Numbered from the stretch's first letter, positions 20,084 through 32,166 are shown. The stretch: 51,534 bases of DNA from Brachionus plicatilis (GCA_010279815.1 QEOQ01000191.1:106833-158366), one strand, 5' to 3'. A program made the numbers and translations. The notes: a model not told the origin generated them from the sequence alone.

Positions 20084-20770
20084 TTGGCGATTGAACGAAT
20101 ACAATACCAACTTCTACTAACCATTTCCAAAACGCCCCAAAATTTCTTTTTTCCATCGTCACATGTTTTGAATTTAAATGTACGACCATTTATTAACTTC
20201 GATTCTGTTAATTCATTGTTCTTTCGGTCACGCTCTTCTCGAAGCTTACGATTAGCTACTCTCTCACTAGGCGTCAAATCCTCATTTACGTATACATTCT
20301 TGTACTCAGGATTCTGGCCCAAGGCTCTCGATTTCCGCAACATTTCAATTTTTGCCTCACTCGATTCCATCTCAACTACAAGCAAGAGTGGAGAAGTCCT
20401 TACAGCACTCGACTCAGGATCTGTTTGGATGGAACGATTTTTTATCCTTCTTGCTGCTTTAACTCTTTTTTCAGCTATTCCCATATTTGAGGCTAGTTTC
20501 TTGACATAATCGATTTCAAAGTCAGGCTCAATGAGTGTTGCCGACGGAATCGCTATAACTACTGCTTCGTAATCGAAGAAGCTAACTTCAGACAAGATTT
20601 TTAAGTAATTCTTTACCATTATTAAAATCCCACCCCCATTGGATTTGCGATCCTTTCTAACTATTCGGTAGCCTGTATTCTTTAAAAATGAATTGGGAAT
20701 TGAATCATTAAGTTTAGTTTCATTAAAAATTATTTAATCGAGCTTAAGGTCTATTAAATTCTTCACCTCA
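20035..20770 (-). pseudogene. LINE fragment: endonuclease start fused to an ORF1-like C-terminus
   Basis: From 20770 to about 20560 the minus strand gives a LINE apurinic-type endonuclease (IIFNETKLNDSIPN, YRIVRKDRKSNGGGILI). The frame then continues to 20035 with a different motif, NVYVNEDLTPSERVANRKLR, a signature of nucleic-acid-binding ORF1-type proteins of LINEs. In intact LINEs ORF1 precedes the endonuclease, so the order is scrambled. It is either a chimera of two elements or a rearranged copy. Confidence 0.6.
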
Positions 20771-21017
20771 TAAAGTTTAGAAAAATTGAATTAATATTGA
20801 GATGCAGAAACTTAAACTTTCAACGTGAGATGAGCAAAATGAAACTAAATTGTCTTTGAGCCATTTAAACATAAATAATTTAAAATTTTCAATGGCAAGA
20901 TATTCATCTTGGAAGTTAATTAAATTTAATTAAATGATATTTTAAATCGAATTATAATGTGTTCTCTTTTCTTTTCCCTATGTTTTTCTTTCTTTATTAT
21001 TTGTTTCGAATAGGAGT
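20771..21017. other. AT-rich interval, no gene seen
   Basis: No reading frame or repeat end is recognised between the LINE fragment and the partial hAT-like copy. Confidence 0.5.
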
Positions 21018-21376
21018 GGCAAGTTATAATTTAATTGATCTTTAATTGACTCTCCCAAAATCTTTATTTGAAACATTTAAAGAAAAAATTCAAATTTAAA
21101 TTATGACTCAAAAAAACGCTTTAAATGATATTTTAATATCGATTAGAATATATAATATCGAAAAAAAGTTAGATTTCGTATTTCAAAATTACAAAATATT
21201 GATTACTATGTAATTTTTACTTGAGATAAAAAATAAATTAATTTTTTCCTAGTAAAAAAAATTTTTAATAAAGTTTATTCATTTTTTTGTTAAAATATCG
21301 ATAACATTTTTGTTTTTAAATCAAAACTTAAAATTTTGATTTGAAATTTACATTTGCTCATGGACTTCAATTTTCC
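21018..21376. mobile_element. hAT-like element, internally deleted (family H8, copy 3)
   Basis: It begins GGCAAG and ends with TCATGGACTTCAATTTTCC. The interior aligns by eye with 22792-23310 in the same orientation (for example CTTTAATTGA..TC and AAATTTTGATTTGAAAT), but about 130 bp next to the left end are missing. Confidence 0.6.
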
Positions 21377-21663
21377 TCTTTAGCTCGTTCTTTATTTTAA
21401 ATTTTACTGAATTTGAAAATTAAAGTTTTGGACGCAGATGTCTTTTAAGCTTTTTTAAAATTTTCTTTATTATTGCCAATACCTAAATTAATTTTATGAT
21501 TTAAATATTGTTAAAAATTTTCATTTCTAAATTTAGCGTGAATGGTTTAAATATTTATTATTTTCAAAATATAAATTTAATGACTATACTAAAAAATTTA
21601 AAAATTAATATTCTTAATAATTGAAAATATTTTATTAAAATTTATATTTGAACAAGTTAATTT

Positions 21664-24600
21664 CTAGACAAAATAAATAGAATCTAATGCTGAAAAGCCG
21701 GTAGCAACTCCTCCTTCGTTTACGCCAAACGATTTAGTTCGAACTAAATATCCACCAAGTTGATTTTCGATCAAATCTTTACCATTACCTATATAATAAC
21801 CATATATGCCCAATTCACTAATGACACTATTCATTTCACTTTTTTCACCTGTACGTATGACATAATTCTGACTGACATAAGGTTCGACCATTTTCATCAA
21901 TATATATCCCATTAGCTCATTTTCATCTGTCAATGAATCAACAAATGTTCGAATGTCACCTTTATAAATGTTATTGCCACCACCTTCTCTTTGAGGTTTA
22001 AGCACAAATTCTTCGCTTTTTTTATCAATCAAATCCCGAATAAAATCTAAATTTTCTTTCTTAAATAAACTATTAATTTTTTTGAGATTTTTTTTATTAA
22101 ATATGTTGAAATACCGTGATTGAATAAATGTCAACGAAAGTGGAGCGAATTTTTGCAGCCTCACCAGAATCTGAGACATACTTTTCGACAACATTAGGCT
22201 CACATAAAGCTTGTTGAACAATCTTAGCTCCAACTAAATGCAACTGAATATTAGGACACTTGATAGCTGTAGATCTTTCGATCAAAAGCCTTGCATTCCA
22301 GTCGTCTTCAGATCTATAGTGGTCCGGATCATAACCAGCTCTAAAATAAACCAACCCGACTTGTTTACCATCTCTAAAACAAAATTTGTAAAAAATTTAA
22401 TTTTGTGAAATTCACTACAAAAGAACAAAATAAAATGATAAAAATCTGATAAATTTTTATTTTCAAAATTCAAGAAGGTACAATATTTATATTTATATTA
22501 TTTTCCAAATTCTGGCTAAACTCTGCAATTAATAGCAGGAAATAGGTTTCGATATTTTTAGGGTAGTGCATTTTGCAGAGATTTTGCACGGTTTTGTGAA
22601 TTTCAAAAACAAATTGAAAAAAAATTCTTCATTTTTTAATAAATTAAAATTAAAGTTAATAAAAAATATTAGAAAAAATAGTGCAACATACTTTGTTGCA
22701 CCTTTTTTATCTAAAATAAAAATTTTATTTTCTTTATTTTTTAAGAAATCAAATCAATAATTTATTTAAATCTTAAAAATTTGTTTTTTTTGGCAACTTG
22801 AAGTTCATGATCATAATCAAATAATCAAAATTTAATTGATTCAAATCGTAATAAAAACGATGAAATTAGCTTTTTTTTATTATTTTTAAATTAAACATAA
22901 GATGTTTATTATTTTAATTAAAAAAAAAAAACAAATCTTTTTTTTCTAATTGACCTTTAATTGATTCATCTAAAATCTTTATTTGAAAACTTTAAAGACA
23001 AATTTAAAATCTATTTAAACTATCCCAATTATGGATTAAAATGATATTTTTATATTAATTAAAATATATTACGACGAAACAAAGTTAAATTTTGTATTGC
23101 AAAATTTCAAAATATTGATTAAGAATTTTATTTACCTCAGATAAAAATTCAAATAATTTTCTATCTAATTATAGATTAAACAAATAATGTTTAATAAAGT
23201 TGAGTCATTTATTATTAAAAAAATGATAAAAAATACCTTTTTATTTGAATCAAAAACTAAAAATTTTGATTTGAAATCTACATTTGGTCATGAACTTCAA
23301 TTTTTTTGCGGTTTTTTTATGTGATTTTTACATGAGAAAAATTATTTAAAGTAAAAAGGTGCCACAAAGTATTTTGCACTATATTGCAGTATTTTTTCTA
23401 ATATTTTTTAGTAACTTTAATTTTTATTTATTAAAAAATGAAGAGTTTTTGTTCAATTTGTTTTTGAAATTCACAATACCATTTTGCACATTATTAGCTG
23501 ACTTTGAATAGAAAATAATCCCATTTGCAAAAATTAAGCTAAAAATTATCTTCTTTTAAAATCAGAATAAAATATAAATGCATTTTTTATAAAAAGATGA
23601 ATTTACTAGATAAAATTATTTTTATTTGTTTTTTTTAAGTATATTGAATTTACTATATAAAAATTGATCTACTAGAAAATAAATTGAATAGAAAAAAAAA
23701 AAAATCTAGATATTTTTACCAATTGACAATTTTAATTAACATCATATATGATTGAAGAATTCCTAATTATTTTTTTGATCAAATAAAAAATATGTTATAA
23801 ATACATCAAAATTTTAGCTCTGAAGCTACTGACACCAAAACATTTGAGGTGCCACCACGCCAAACTCGAAATGTTTAAACTACTGGATCTAATGAAACAG
23901 TGAAAATTTGACGCTGACAATGTTTAAATGAGAAGCAAAACAATTGCAGAAAGATTTAAGTACTCTTTGTTTTTTATAAATTTATTATCAATTAATTTCA
24001 TTATCTACCAAATGATATTTTATACAGCGTTTAGTATTATTATATATTAAATAATAAAAATATCTAGTTGATTTTAAATTTTTTATCTAATATACTTAAT
24101 CCCATCTCATGCCTAAAAAATTATTATTGTTAATTTTGAATGAATAAAAAATCAATTAAATTATTCGACCAATTTAATATTATTGTTATAAACCTTAAAT
24201 AAAGAAATAATTCTTTCCGGATCTGTTTGGATCTGGTGGTTCGCGGTTTTAACACAAATAATAAAAGAAATTAAATAATGATAATAATAATAGTAACTTT
24301 ATTAATAAATAGCCACTTCTAGCGTGAATAAATAATAAAGAAAAATGGAGAAAAGAAAAAATAATAATTTCAAAGTTTTTCTTCTAATCGCACATGTCTA
24401 GTATTTTACACAGTGTTAAATACTATCACCTTGCTAAGCGCATGAGATCATATTATTGCATTGTGAAACTATAGACACTTACGATGTATAGAGTCGGTGT
24501 TGTTTTTATTGAGAGAACTACAACATTATTAAGAAAATGCAAAAAATATTTTTATTTAACAAGTTAAAGTTCCAGAAATTCAAACTTCTGAATTTCTAAT

Positions 24601-27600
24601 TTTTGACTTGAAATTCGCAAACTACGTCCTTTGAAAACCTAAGTTTCATATTTTTGGGGGGCTGACAAAAAAAATTTTGTACTCGGGGGTCTAAAAATAA
24701 CTTATCCTTTAAAAAGTTTTAGTTTTTTCAGACCCAGGTATTCAATGATAAAATTAAAATATTCAAAATTTCGCTTTATTTTATAAAATAAAGCTAAAAT
24801 TCAAAGTAAACCATAGATTTGTTCCGAATTTTGTCTAGTTTATTAAAAAAAAAATTTGGTCTCTAAAGATCCCCGGAACTATATGGCAAGTTTTTTTTCT
24901 ATTTAACTTTTTTGAAATTTTGAAATTACGTTGTTTAATTTAAACTCAATGCTAATGCATGTTAAAATTTGAAATTTAATTACGCAATTATTTCTAAAAA
25001 AGTAAAATAGAAAAAAAAACTTGCCATATACAATTCAAGTCAAAAAAACCTTGTTTTTGGCTTTTTTTCAATAAGTAAAATTGACATACCCTTTTTTAAA
25101 AATAAAAATATACACCAGAGTGAAGAAAATTTTGAAAAATATTTTAATTTTATCATTGAAACAAACTAAAACTTTTTAAAGGGCTAGTTATTTTTAGACT
25201 CCTAGGTACAAAATTTTTTTTTTTAGCCCCCCAAAAAAATGAAAATTAGGGTTTCAAAGGACGTAGTTTGCGAATTTCAAGTCAAAAATTAGAAATTCAG
25301 AGAGCACTTATTTCTTGGGTAACTGGAACTTTTTATTTTAATTTTTATAATAACACTCTTGTAAAAATATAAAGATAATAACAAATTTTCACTTTGCTTT
25401 ATGTTAGCTTATAAATAGTTGTAATTCAAGCTGCATTTTTAAAGTCAAAGTCTGAATTTGAATTTAAAATTGACAAGTTGTTTCACTTTGTTTCATCTGC
25501 AAAACAACTTTTTGACTATTAGAACAAAAGTTATAAAATTTTTCCCTTTTTGTATTGGAAGTTTGGTATGAAATTTCACAATGCCAAAAAATAAAAATTA
25601 TTTTAAAAATAATTGTTTTTATCAGTAATGAACATAATTTAAATCGAAATCAGAAAACTAAAAAAAATGAAATCAAACTAATTACTTAAAATAAAAAAAA
25701 TAAAACTTTAAATCAAAGTCCAGACTTGACTTTGACTTCATTTCTTTGAATTTGACCAACTTTGATTTTTATTAATCTATTTTACTTTATTTTTTTTAAT
25801 TTTTACATTTTTTTATTTTTTTTTTTACTCAGATGGAGTTTTTATTCGATACAGTTAAACAAATAAATAAATATTTAAAAATTATCAAAAATTAAAAAAT
25901 TGTGAAGAAATCTAATACGAAGCCCAATCCAACTTTCATACAGTCCAAGAAAATTGTCATATATATGGTAGAGGAAGAGCTTACATTGGACCAAACTACT
26001 TCTAAAACTTACGCTCACAAATGACCGCATAAATAAATCTGTCAAATATGATCATCAATATGATCAAGTGTCATCAGAAATTTTGATTGAAAAAAATTTT
26101 TTAAAATCCAATTGATAGTAAAATTTATAAAGAAAAAAACTTAATTTTTTTAATAATTTAATTCAAAATTTTCATTTCTAATTAAATTTAAACTTGAAGT
26201 GGAAATTTTTGGCGATTTTTATTTTTAACTGAAATTACTTTAAAAAAAATTCAATTGCTATTTTTATACATAATGCTGGTATTTTACATCATTATTTTCC
26301 AAATTTTATAAAAATTATAAATTAAACATAATTTTACTTTTTAAAAATAAAAAACAACTGATTGATTTTTAAGTTGATTTTCAGCAATTTTCAATTTTCT
26401 ATTTTGTTGGTACAATTAGAAAAAAATTGTTTGATTTAGATCAATTTTTATATAATTTAGAAAGTAATAGTATGTGTATTGACAGAAAATCTGAGCATGT
26501 GACTAATTTAGATCTCAATACATTCTTTGTTTATATCCAATTTATTCGTATGGTACTTAGTATTAAAAGTAATTAGATTCGCCAATTAGTTGTAAAACAA
26601 GACCAGGTATAAAGAAAAACCCTTGGAATCTAAGTAATATTTTGTTTTTTTTTAATTTAAAATTTGAAAAACTAGCAACAAACTTGATTTCTATAACAAC
26701 ATAAAAATTCACATTTTTTTAACAACTAAGTAATTTTGTGAAAAGATTGGTATTTTTAGTTAAGGAATTAGCACACGCCGAATTTTTCACCTGGAAATTT
26801 TTCAATCTATAAAATTTTCCAAATTACCTAGTGCGCCATTTATCTCATTTTGTTCCTCTAAAAAACAAATTATTCAATTTTTTATCTTTTTGTCCTGTTC
26901 TTTTGAAGTGAATTTCACAAAAGGTAAGAATAAAAATAAAAAATTTAATCTAAACTTACATTATTAAACATTTATGTTCATCTAGATGGCCACGTTGGGC
27001 AAAATCATTTAGAGTATATCTTAAAATTTTACAATTAGGCTCCAGTGTGGTACATTCGTACTCAAGTAGACGGTGGTCACCAATATTTCTCTCTAAGTCA
27101 ATAACCAAGAAGACTAAGATCGCTTCATAATTTTGGTACATTTTCCATGCATTCACCAAACCATGTGCCAGTACTTGAACATTATTATTAGGCGCTAGCT
27201 AAAAATTTTAATTTGAAAATTCTAATCTGAAAAAAAAGCTCACTTTGGACAAAAATTGTTGATTTCCAGTCAATTTTAAATTATGTTCGTGCAGTTTAGA
27301 TACTTGACAAGAAGCTGCACCAAAGCTACAACTTATAGTATTTATTTCTATCTGGCTCAGTTGAGTTGTCTCTTGGGACTTGTTCTGATCTAGCATAAAA
27401 TCGTTTCGTATAATGCCTAAAGAGACTGGTTGGGCTATTCCCTCTTGATGGACTTTTTCATAAATATTCCACAAACGCCTGGTAAAATCATCAACTAAAA
27501 TGACCCTTGAGTTAATTTAATTTTTTTGTTGTCAAACTAGACAAGTTAAATTACGTTTTTAAAGTGTTCATCAAAAAATCATGATCTTGTGAAATGTTGA

Positions 27601-27841
27601 AGATTAATTTTTGGAAAATTTTTTGAACGTTTTGCGCATATTCGAATTCTTTTTTGGCAAAACTAGTCGGAAATAAGGTGACTGGCAAATGAGATGCCAG
27701 GTCATTCGATTTTTCGTTGATGTTTCTGTCAGGCTTAAAAAAGATCAGACCCTTCATGAAACAAAAGTCGTGGACATTTTTTTCTAACATTTCTAAGTCA
27801 TTTTCTATTTTAAATTCCTTTGCCATAATTTTATTGTGCAA
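21664..27841 (-). CDS. GSS: Glutathione synthetase, five exons, 480 aa
   Basis: This ATP-grasp enzyme joins gamma-glutamylcysteine and glycine in the last step of glutathione synthesis in the cytosol. Exons: 27841-27555, 27505-27244, 27198-26960, 22373-22115, 22059-21664. The lengths sum to 1,443 nt, so 480 codons plus stop, close to the usual 474 of animal enzymes. Diagnostic stretches are EINTISCSF (residues 149-157, gamma-glutamylcysteine site region), VYFRAGYDPDHY, ERSTAIKCPN, the Gly-rich ATP loop KPQREGGGNN (370-379), SELGIYGYYIG, and the glycine-site tail RTK..EGGVATG near the end. The first Met could also be the one at 27826. Intron 4 is 4,586 bp and full of nested MITEs; the other introns are 45-55 bp. 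Key motifs look intact. Confidence 0.93.
22590..23480. mobile_element. Foldback MITE with 9-bp target duplication (family FB9, copy 2), carrying a nested element
   Basis: The ends GGTTTTGTGAATTTC and GAAATTCACAATACC are flanked by the perfect 9-bp repeat ATTTTGCAC (22581-22589 and 23481-23489). Both arms contain the GCAACATACTTTGTTGCACC-type block seen in copy 1 at 3382. The apparent 891-bp length is due to a 519-bp insertion at 22792-23310; without it the element is about 370 bp, like copy 1. Confidence 0.85.
22792..23310. mobile_element. hAT-like element nested inside a foldback MITE (family H8, copy 4)
   Basis: It begins GGCAACTTGAAGTTCATGATC and ends TCATGAACTTCAATTTTTTTGCG. Flanking GTTTTTTT repeats suggest an 8-bp duplication, though homopolymers make this weak. 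It matches 14036-14550 inverted. It is non-coding. Confidence 0.75.
24566..25332. mobile_element. ~770-bp foldback element with a MITE at its centre
   Basis: The ends AAAGTTCCAG and CTGGAACTTT are followed inward by matching arms: TTTCTAATTTTTGACTTGAA, CGCAAACTACGTCCTTTGAAA, a GGGGGGCTGACAA-type stretch, and TTCAATGATAAAATTAAAATAT. A 141-bp MITE occupies the centre. No clear target duplication and no ORF. Confidence 0.75.
24885..25025. mobile_element. 141-bp MITE with 4-bp target duplication (family M141, copy 2)
   Basis: The same inverted ends (GGCAAGTTTTTTTTCTATTT) as 9530-9670 and the same length, in opposite orientation, flanked by ATAT on both sides. Confidence 0.75.
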
Positions 27842-29409
27842 GTTTTTTTTTTACCAATATCTTAATAGAATTATTTAAATCAAAATTAAAATATTTTTTT
27901 TAGGAATCTGTGGAATGTTTATTAAAATTTGAATTGAACAAAAAAAAGAAAAAATTGATTACTTTTTAGATTAAATTAAATTTAACGCCTAGTCAAAATG
28001 TTAATTTTTAAATTTTAATAAATACATGAAACGAATGCGCATACATAATCGTTCCTAGGTGATTCTGTAAGACACTTTGTCTTCTGTTGACGTATGTTTT
28101 ATTTAATCTTTGAGTGCTATTATTTTGATGACGCTTTTAAAATAAATAGAATAAACATGTTTTTCTTTTCTTTATTAGATTATTTTTAAAAAATATCAAT
28201 ACTTATTATAAAACAAAAGAAATTGAATAATTTTAATTTTTGATTAAATTAATTTAATAAAAAAAAATGATTAAACCTTCAACCAATATAGGAGATAAAA
28301 ACGAAAATTTATAATGCGACATTTATTATTATTTTGTAAACTTCAATTCTATTATCATTAATTTGGATCATTTATTTTCTATTTTCTTAATATAAATTTT
28401 TCCAAAAGTTAATTTTCAACATTTCACAAGATCATGAATTTTCGATGAACACTTTAAAAAGTAATTGAATAAACGTAATTGAAGACAATTAAAAAATTAA
28501 AATTTTTCTTTAGAATCATAAATAAAAGCAATCAGTGTCGTTTAACTTTTTTTTTGGAAATTTGATAATTTGATTAAGAATTTTAAAGTAAAATAAAATA
28601 ATCAACAAAATATTTATTTTAATACAAATATTAAGGTTTAAACTAAAATTAAATTCAGCTTTTCCGTATAAACCAAGAAAAAACCTAAAATTCAGGTTAA
28701 AAGGCTGTAATAAAAATTAAGTTTAAAAAATATTTTTAAATAACTATATTTCAAAATAAATGGTTAAAAATACCAATATTCAATTCGGCTCTTAAATTTA
28801 AAATTTAACCAGTATAAATATGAAAAACTATTTTTGACGTAAATTTAATTATGTAATACTTTTTCGTAAAAATGAAAGATTACAATGATAAAATCAACAC
28901 TGTAAATACTTGAATTAATTTTAAAAAATCTTAATTTTGGGAGAAATCTTGCTGAAAATTTCTAAAATCTAGATTCCTACTTAAGAGTCTATTCTATTTT
29001 GAAATTTTTATTTTTTTGACTGTCAAAAATTAAAATAAAATAAATGATAAGAGATGGACTAAATTTCCAACTCTTTTGTACTTATTAATTAAAAGTCTCG
29101 ATTTTGACTTTTTTTGGGACTTTTAAACAACTCTACCCCTGTCTATAAACACCGATTAACACTTCATTTTTTCAAAAACCAATTTAAAATTAACTAGAAG
29201 TTAGAAGTTTTTTTTATAAATTCGAGATATAATCTTTTTAAAAAAGCTATTGTGTCTAATATTTAACTTCATCAAAATTTCTTTATTAACAAATATGTAT
29301 TTTTAATTCTAGAAAAAATTCGGAACTAATTTCTGAAAAATAATCGAAATAACAAATTTCAAAAGAAAAAAATTTTAAAAAAAAGTTCAAAATTTAAATT
29401 AAAACAAAT
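27842..29409. other. Intergenic region between glutathione synthetase and the TMEM201-like gene
   Basis: No gene seen. It should hold the glutathione synthetase promoter just above 27841. A less AT-rich patch at 28025-28140 (GCGCATACATAATCGTTCC, GTTGACGTATG) is the best visible candidate for regulatory DNA, but no element can be named with confidence. Repeat fragments lie at 28647-28705 (also at 15928) and 29090-29150 (AAGTC-type, TTTTAAACAACTCT). Confidence 0.5.
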
Positions 29410-30908
29410 TTAGTAAACAACAAAAATTTCTTTTTTGCTGATTTGACTTGGTTGCGCAAACGGATGAAGCCATTTGTAGCTTGCAATAGATCGATTTCTT
29501 AAACCATTTTTGCACTGATAAAATGAACTATAATTAGATTCAACACAATGCACCAGACCAAAATCTTTTTTGATGCTTTGATCCATGTTCCTTGATCGAT
29601 CAAGATACAAATTGGTCAAGCCACTTACAATTGACGAAGAGTCGTCATCTAAGGATCTGGATGAACTTGGCGACAAATCTTGGAATAAAATTTAGGAAAT
29701 TTTTTTTTTACCAAAAAATTTACCACTTGAGTCCACACTTGCTCTAGCCGGCTTAAAATCGAGCAAACTCTTGGAAACAGGTTTGAATCTGGCCGGTTTG
29801 ATTATCTTATTTTCTTGATTAGATTTATTTTTTAAATTGGGAATAATTGATCCCTGAGACGACATTTCGGGTCGCTCACTTAAATTCAGACATTTAAATT
29901 TTATATTTATTAATTTAAAAATAATTATCAAAATCATTAAGCCTGTACATACAGGCACAAATTTTAGACAAATTGGAAAGTTTTGCGGCAAATTTAAATT
30001 TTTATAAATTGTGCCATAATTGGACACTATTAGGAAAGTATTAAGACTTAAAAGTGATACAATTGCTTTGAAATGTTCATTTTCGACCATTAGACTGGTA
30101 CATAAAAGAATGTGATTGATACAAACTAGCAAAGGTATTTGATTATTTAATTTGATTGAGGTGGAATTGTTGGTTAAAGATGAAATTTTGGAAATAAACT
30201 CGCGTACTTGGTTATCTAGTGACGGAGAAAAATAAAACAAATTTTTAATTAAATCACTATTTGAATAATCATTGTATAAAATTGTCACTGTACTCAAGAT
30301 AAGAGTGAAAAGATGGAGAAAAATTTTTGCTATTGAGACTAAATTTGAGTTGTGTGAGATTGTTTGATTGCGGAAAGTGGTGAGTCGTTTGCCAAGAATA
30401 TTTCGTTCAAACAGGTAGTCGAACTTTCCGATTTTGTACAAATATTGCTTTAGGATACCATCTTGTCTGGTAATTTCAAATTTTACTTTGGACTTGCACT
30501 TGTCACAAAGGTCATAAATTTTTTCCATATACTCTTTGTATAGCTGTATTTCCAAGTCAAAAGTTTCTTCGCGTTGAGGCTGAAAATTGGATAATTTTTC
30601 AATTTTTATTTTTTGGTTGCTGGTACATTGGCCGCATAAAAATGAGTTTTTTTCTCCTAAAAATTTGGTTTTATTTGACAAAAAAGTTTTTTTTTTTGAT
30701 TGCTGGTACATTTCTGGTATTTCTCGGTTATAGTCTCCATTCTATAAATATATCAATTATTTTGCTATTTAATTTATTTCATTTTTATTACTTTATCAAA
30801 TCCATTGTATTGGCTACATTGGGCACAAGTCCACGAGTTCTGATTGAAAAAAGATACTTTGGTGTATTGATTACAGAACCAACAGTTGCGATTAACTCCA
30901 AACAGCAT
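29410..30908 (-). CDS. TMEM201: TMEM201/Samp1-like inner nuclear membrane protein, three exons, 467 aa
   Basis: TMEM201 (Samp1/NET5; Ima1 in fission yeast) is an inner nuclear membrane protein tied to LINC complexes and nuclear positioning. Exons: 30908-30792, 30741-29724, 29678-29410; the lengths sum to 1,404 nt (467 codons plus stop). The N-terminal Ima1 domain has Cys pairs at residues 9/12 (CWFC), 28/31 (CAQC), 75/78 (CGQC) and 118/121 (CDKC). QYNGF and NGDYNREIP match the family closely. Four hydrophobic segments follow, at about residues 173-195, 240-258, 263-280 and 296-319, then a Ser-rich, basic tail with SSSRSLDDDSSS. Exon 1 supplies the first two Cys pairs and its ATG begins only eight residues before them. 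The vertebrate extra C-terminal membrane segment is not evident. Confidence 0.88.
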
Positions 30909-31759
30909 TTTAAAGTTAGTCAAATTTAATTAAATCAAGATGAACAAGATAAAAAACTTGAATTTAAAACAAGCCTCAAAAACGTTTCAAAAATTAAATT
31001 AAATTTTTAATTTGAAATTTTCTTAACATTTAACCAGTTTTGTAAAAAAATTCTCTTTTTCGAATTAAATCTTGATACTAATTTTTTTTAATTTTATTTT
31101 ATTTATTTAATGGGTTTGGCTTATTTCATCCAAGTCTTTATAGAAGAAAATGAACTTCTTTATAGACAGCATTTTAGAAGTAAAAATAAAATCTAATTAA
31201 TAAATTTAAGTATAAAAAATTTGAAATGAGATAGGTTTAAACAAGAAAATTAAACAAAAAAAAATGGGACAAAAAATTAGATAGTTTTTAAGTAAATATA
31301 TAAGAGAAATATTAACTTTTTTTATTTTTAATTCAACAAAATTATTATTCATTTTTCCATTTTTTAATTGAAATAAAAACAAGAATAAAGCAACACAAAT
31401 GTGATTCAACATCGATGGACTTCCATAAAGTATTTTTTTCTTTTTTTTTTTTACGCTGTTAAATAGGGTACGAATTAAATTAAATATTGATAGTATTAAT
31501 AGTGGGGTCTTCGGCTAGGTTGGTTGGGTGGGGTGGGATGTGGAAGATGACGACAATTAGGACTGCAACTCTCTAAGTAGCTTACTTACCAAAAATCTTA
31601 ATTTACCTTAAAATGTTAGGGTATAGCGAGTCAATAATTGAGTAGTTCCTTTTGCCGGTGTATGGTTTGAATTCGTTTATTAGATTAAATTTTTGATGCT
31701 CAAAATGATCAAATAAAGATAAAACTTTTGAATAAATTGTAATTATTTAATAGTATTAA
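30909..31759. other. Upstream flank of the TMEM201-like gene, no gene seen
   Basis: Mostly AT-rich, with a G-rich patch at 31503-31560 (GGTTGGTTGGGTGGGGTGG) that is striking against the background. It may be promoter-related or able to form unusual structure. No coding frame is supported. Confidence 0.5.
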
Positions 31760-31940
31760 TGCAGAGTGACATTTTTTGATTTAACATACTTTGGTAAAAT
31801 CTGCAAATGTCTGCAAAAAATTATCCTTTAAAAAAAAAGCATCATTTCGATGATGTGCACTCTGCAATGAACATTTTGATATTGCAGAGCTTACCTTTTT
31901 ATTTAGCATAGAATGTTAAATCAAAAAATTTATCCCTGTA
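31760..31940. mobile_element. 181-bp MITE flanked by TTAA (piggyBac-like)
   Basis: TTAA at 31756-31759 and 31941-31944 borders inverted ends that read TGCAGAGTGACATTTTTTGA on the left and TACAGGGATAAATTTTTTGA on the right complement, both continuing with TTTAACAT. TTAA is the piggyBac target. No coding capacity. Confidence 0.6.
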
Positions 31941-31944
31941 TTAA

Positions 31945-32166
31945 TTTTATTGAGAAATAACAATTTCATGTTTTAAACTTGATTTGATCTTTTTGATCAT
32001 AAATTTCGAATTGCCGAAAAAAAGATGCTTAATGTTTCATGAGTAAACTTTAAACCTGTGGATCTTAAAAATATGAAAATTATTTGTCACTTAAATATGA
32101 AAAAAAAGGTAAAAAATACAATTTTTAGTCTTCCCCTTTTTTATTTATTTACTTTTTATTTTTATA
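31945..32166. other. AT-rich spacer, nothing recognised
   Basis: No frame, repeat end or RNA gene is visible between the two small elements. Confidence 0.5.

Larger units (their letters stand above)
22374..26959 (-). other. Intron 4 of glutathione synthetase, transposon-rich
   Basis: Donor AAT|GTAAGT and acceptor TTTTAG|AG. It contains a 9-bp-duplication foldback holding a hAT-like element (22590-23480) and a 770-bp foldback holding a 141-bp MITE (24566-25332). A lone foldback-type end (TTTCACAATGCC) lies at 25585. The stretches 23490-24560 and 25600-26950 show only AT-rich DNA. Confidence 0.75.
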
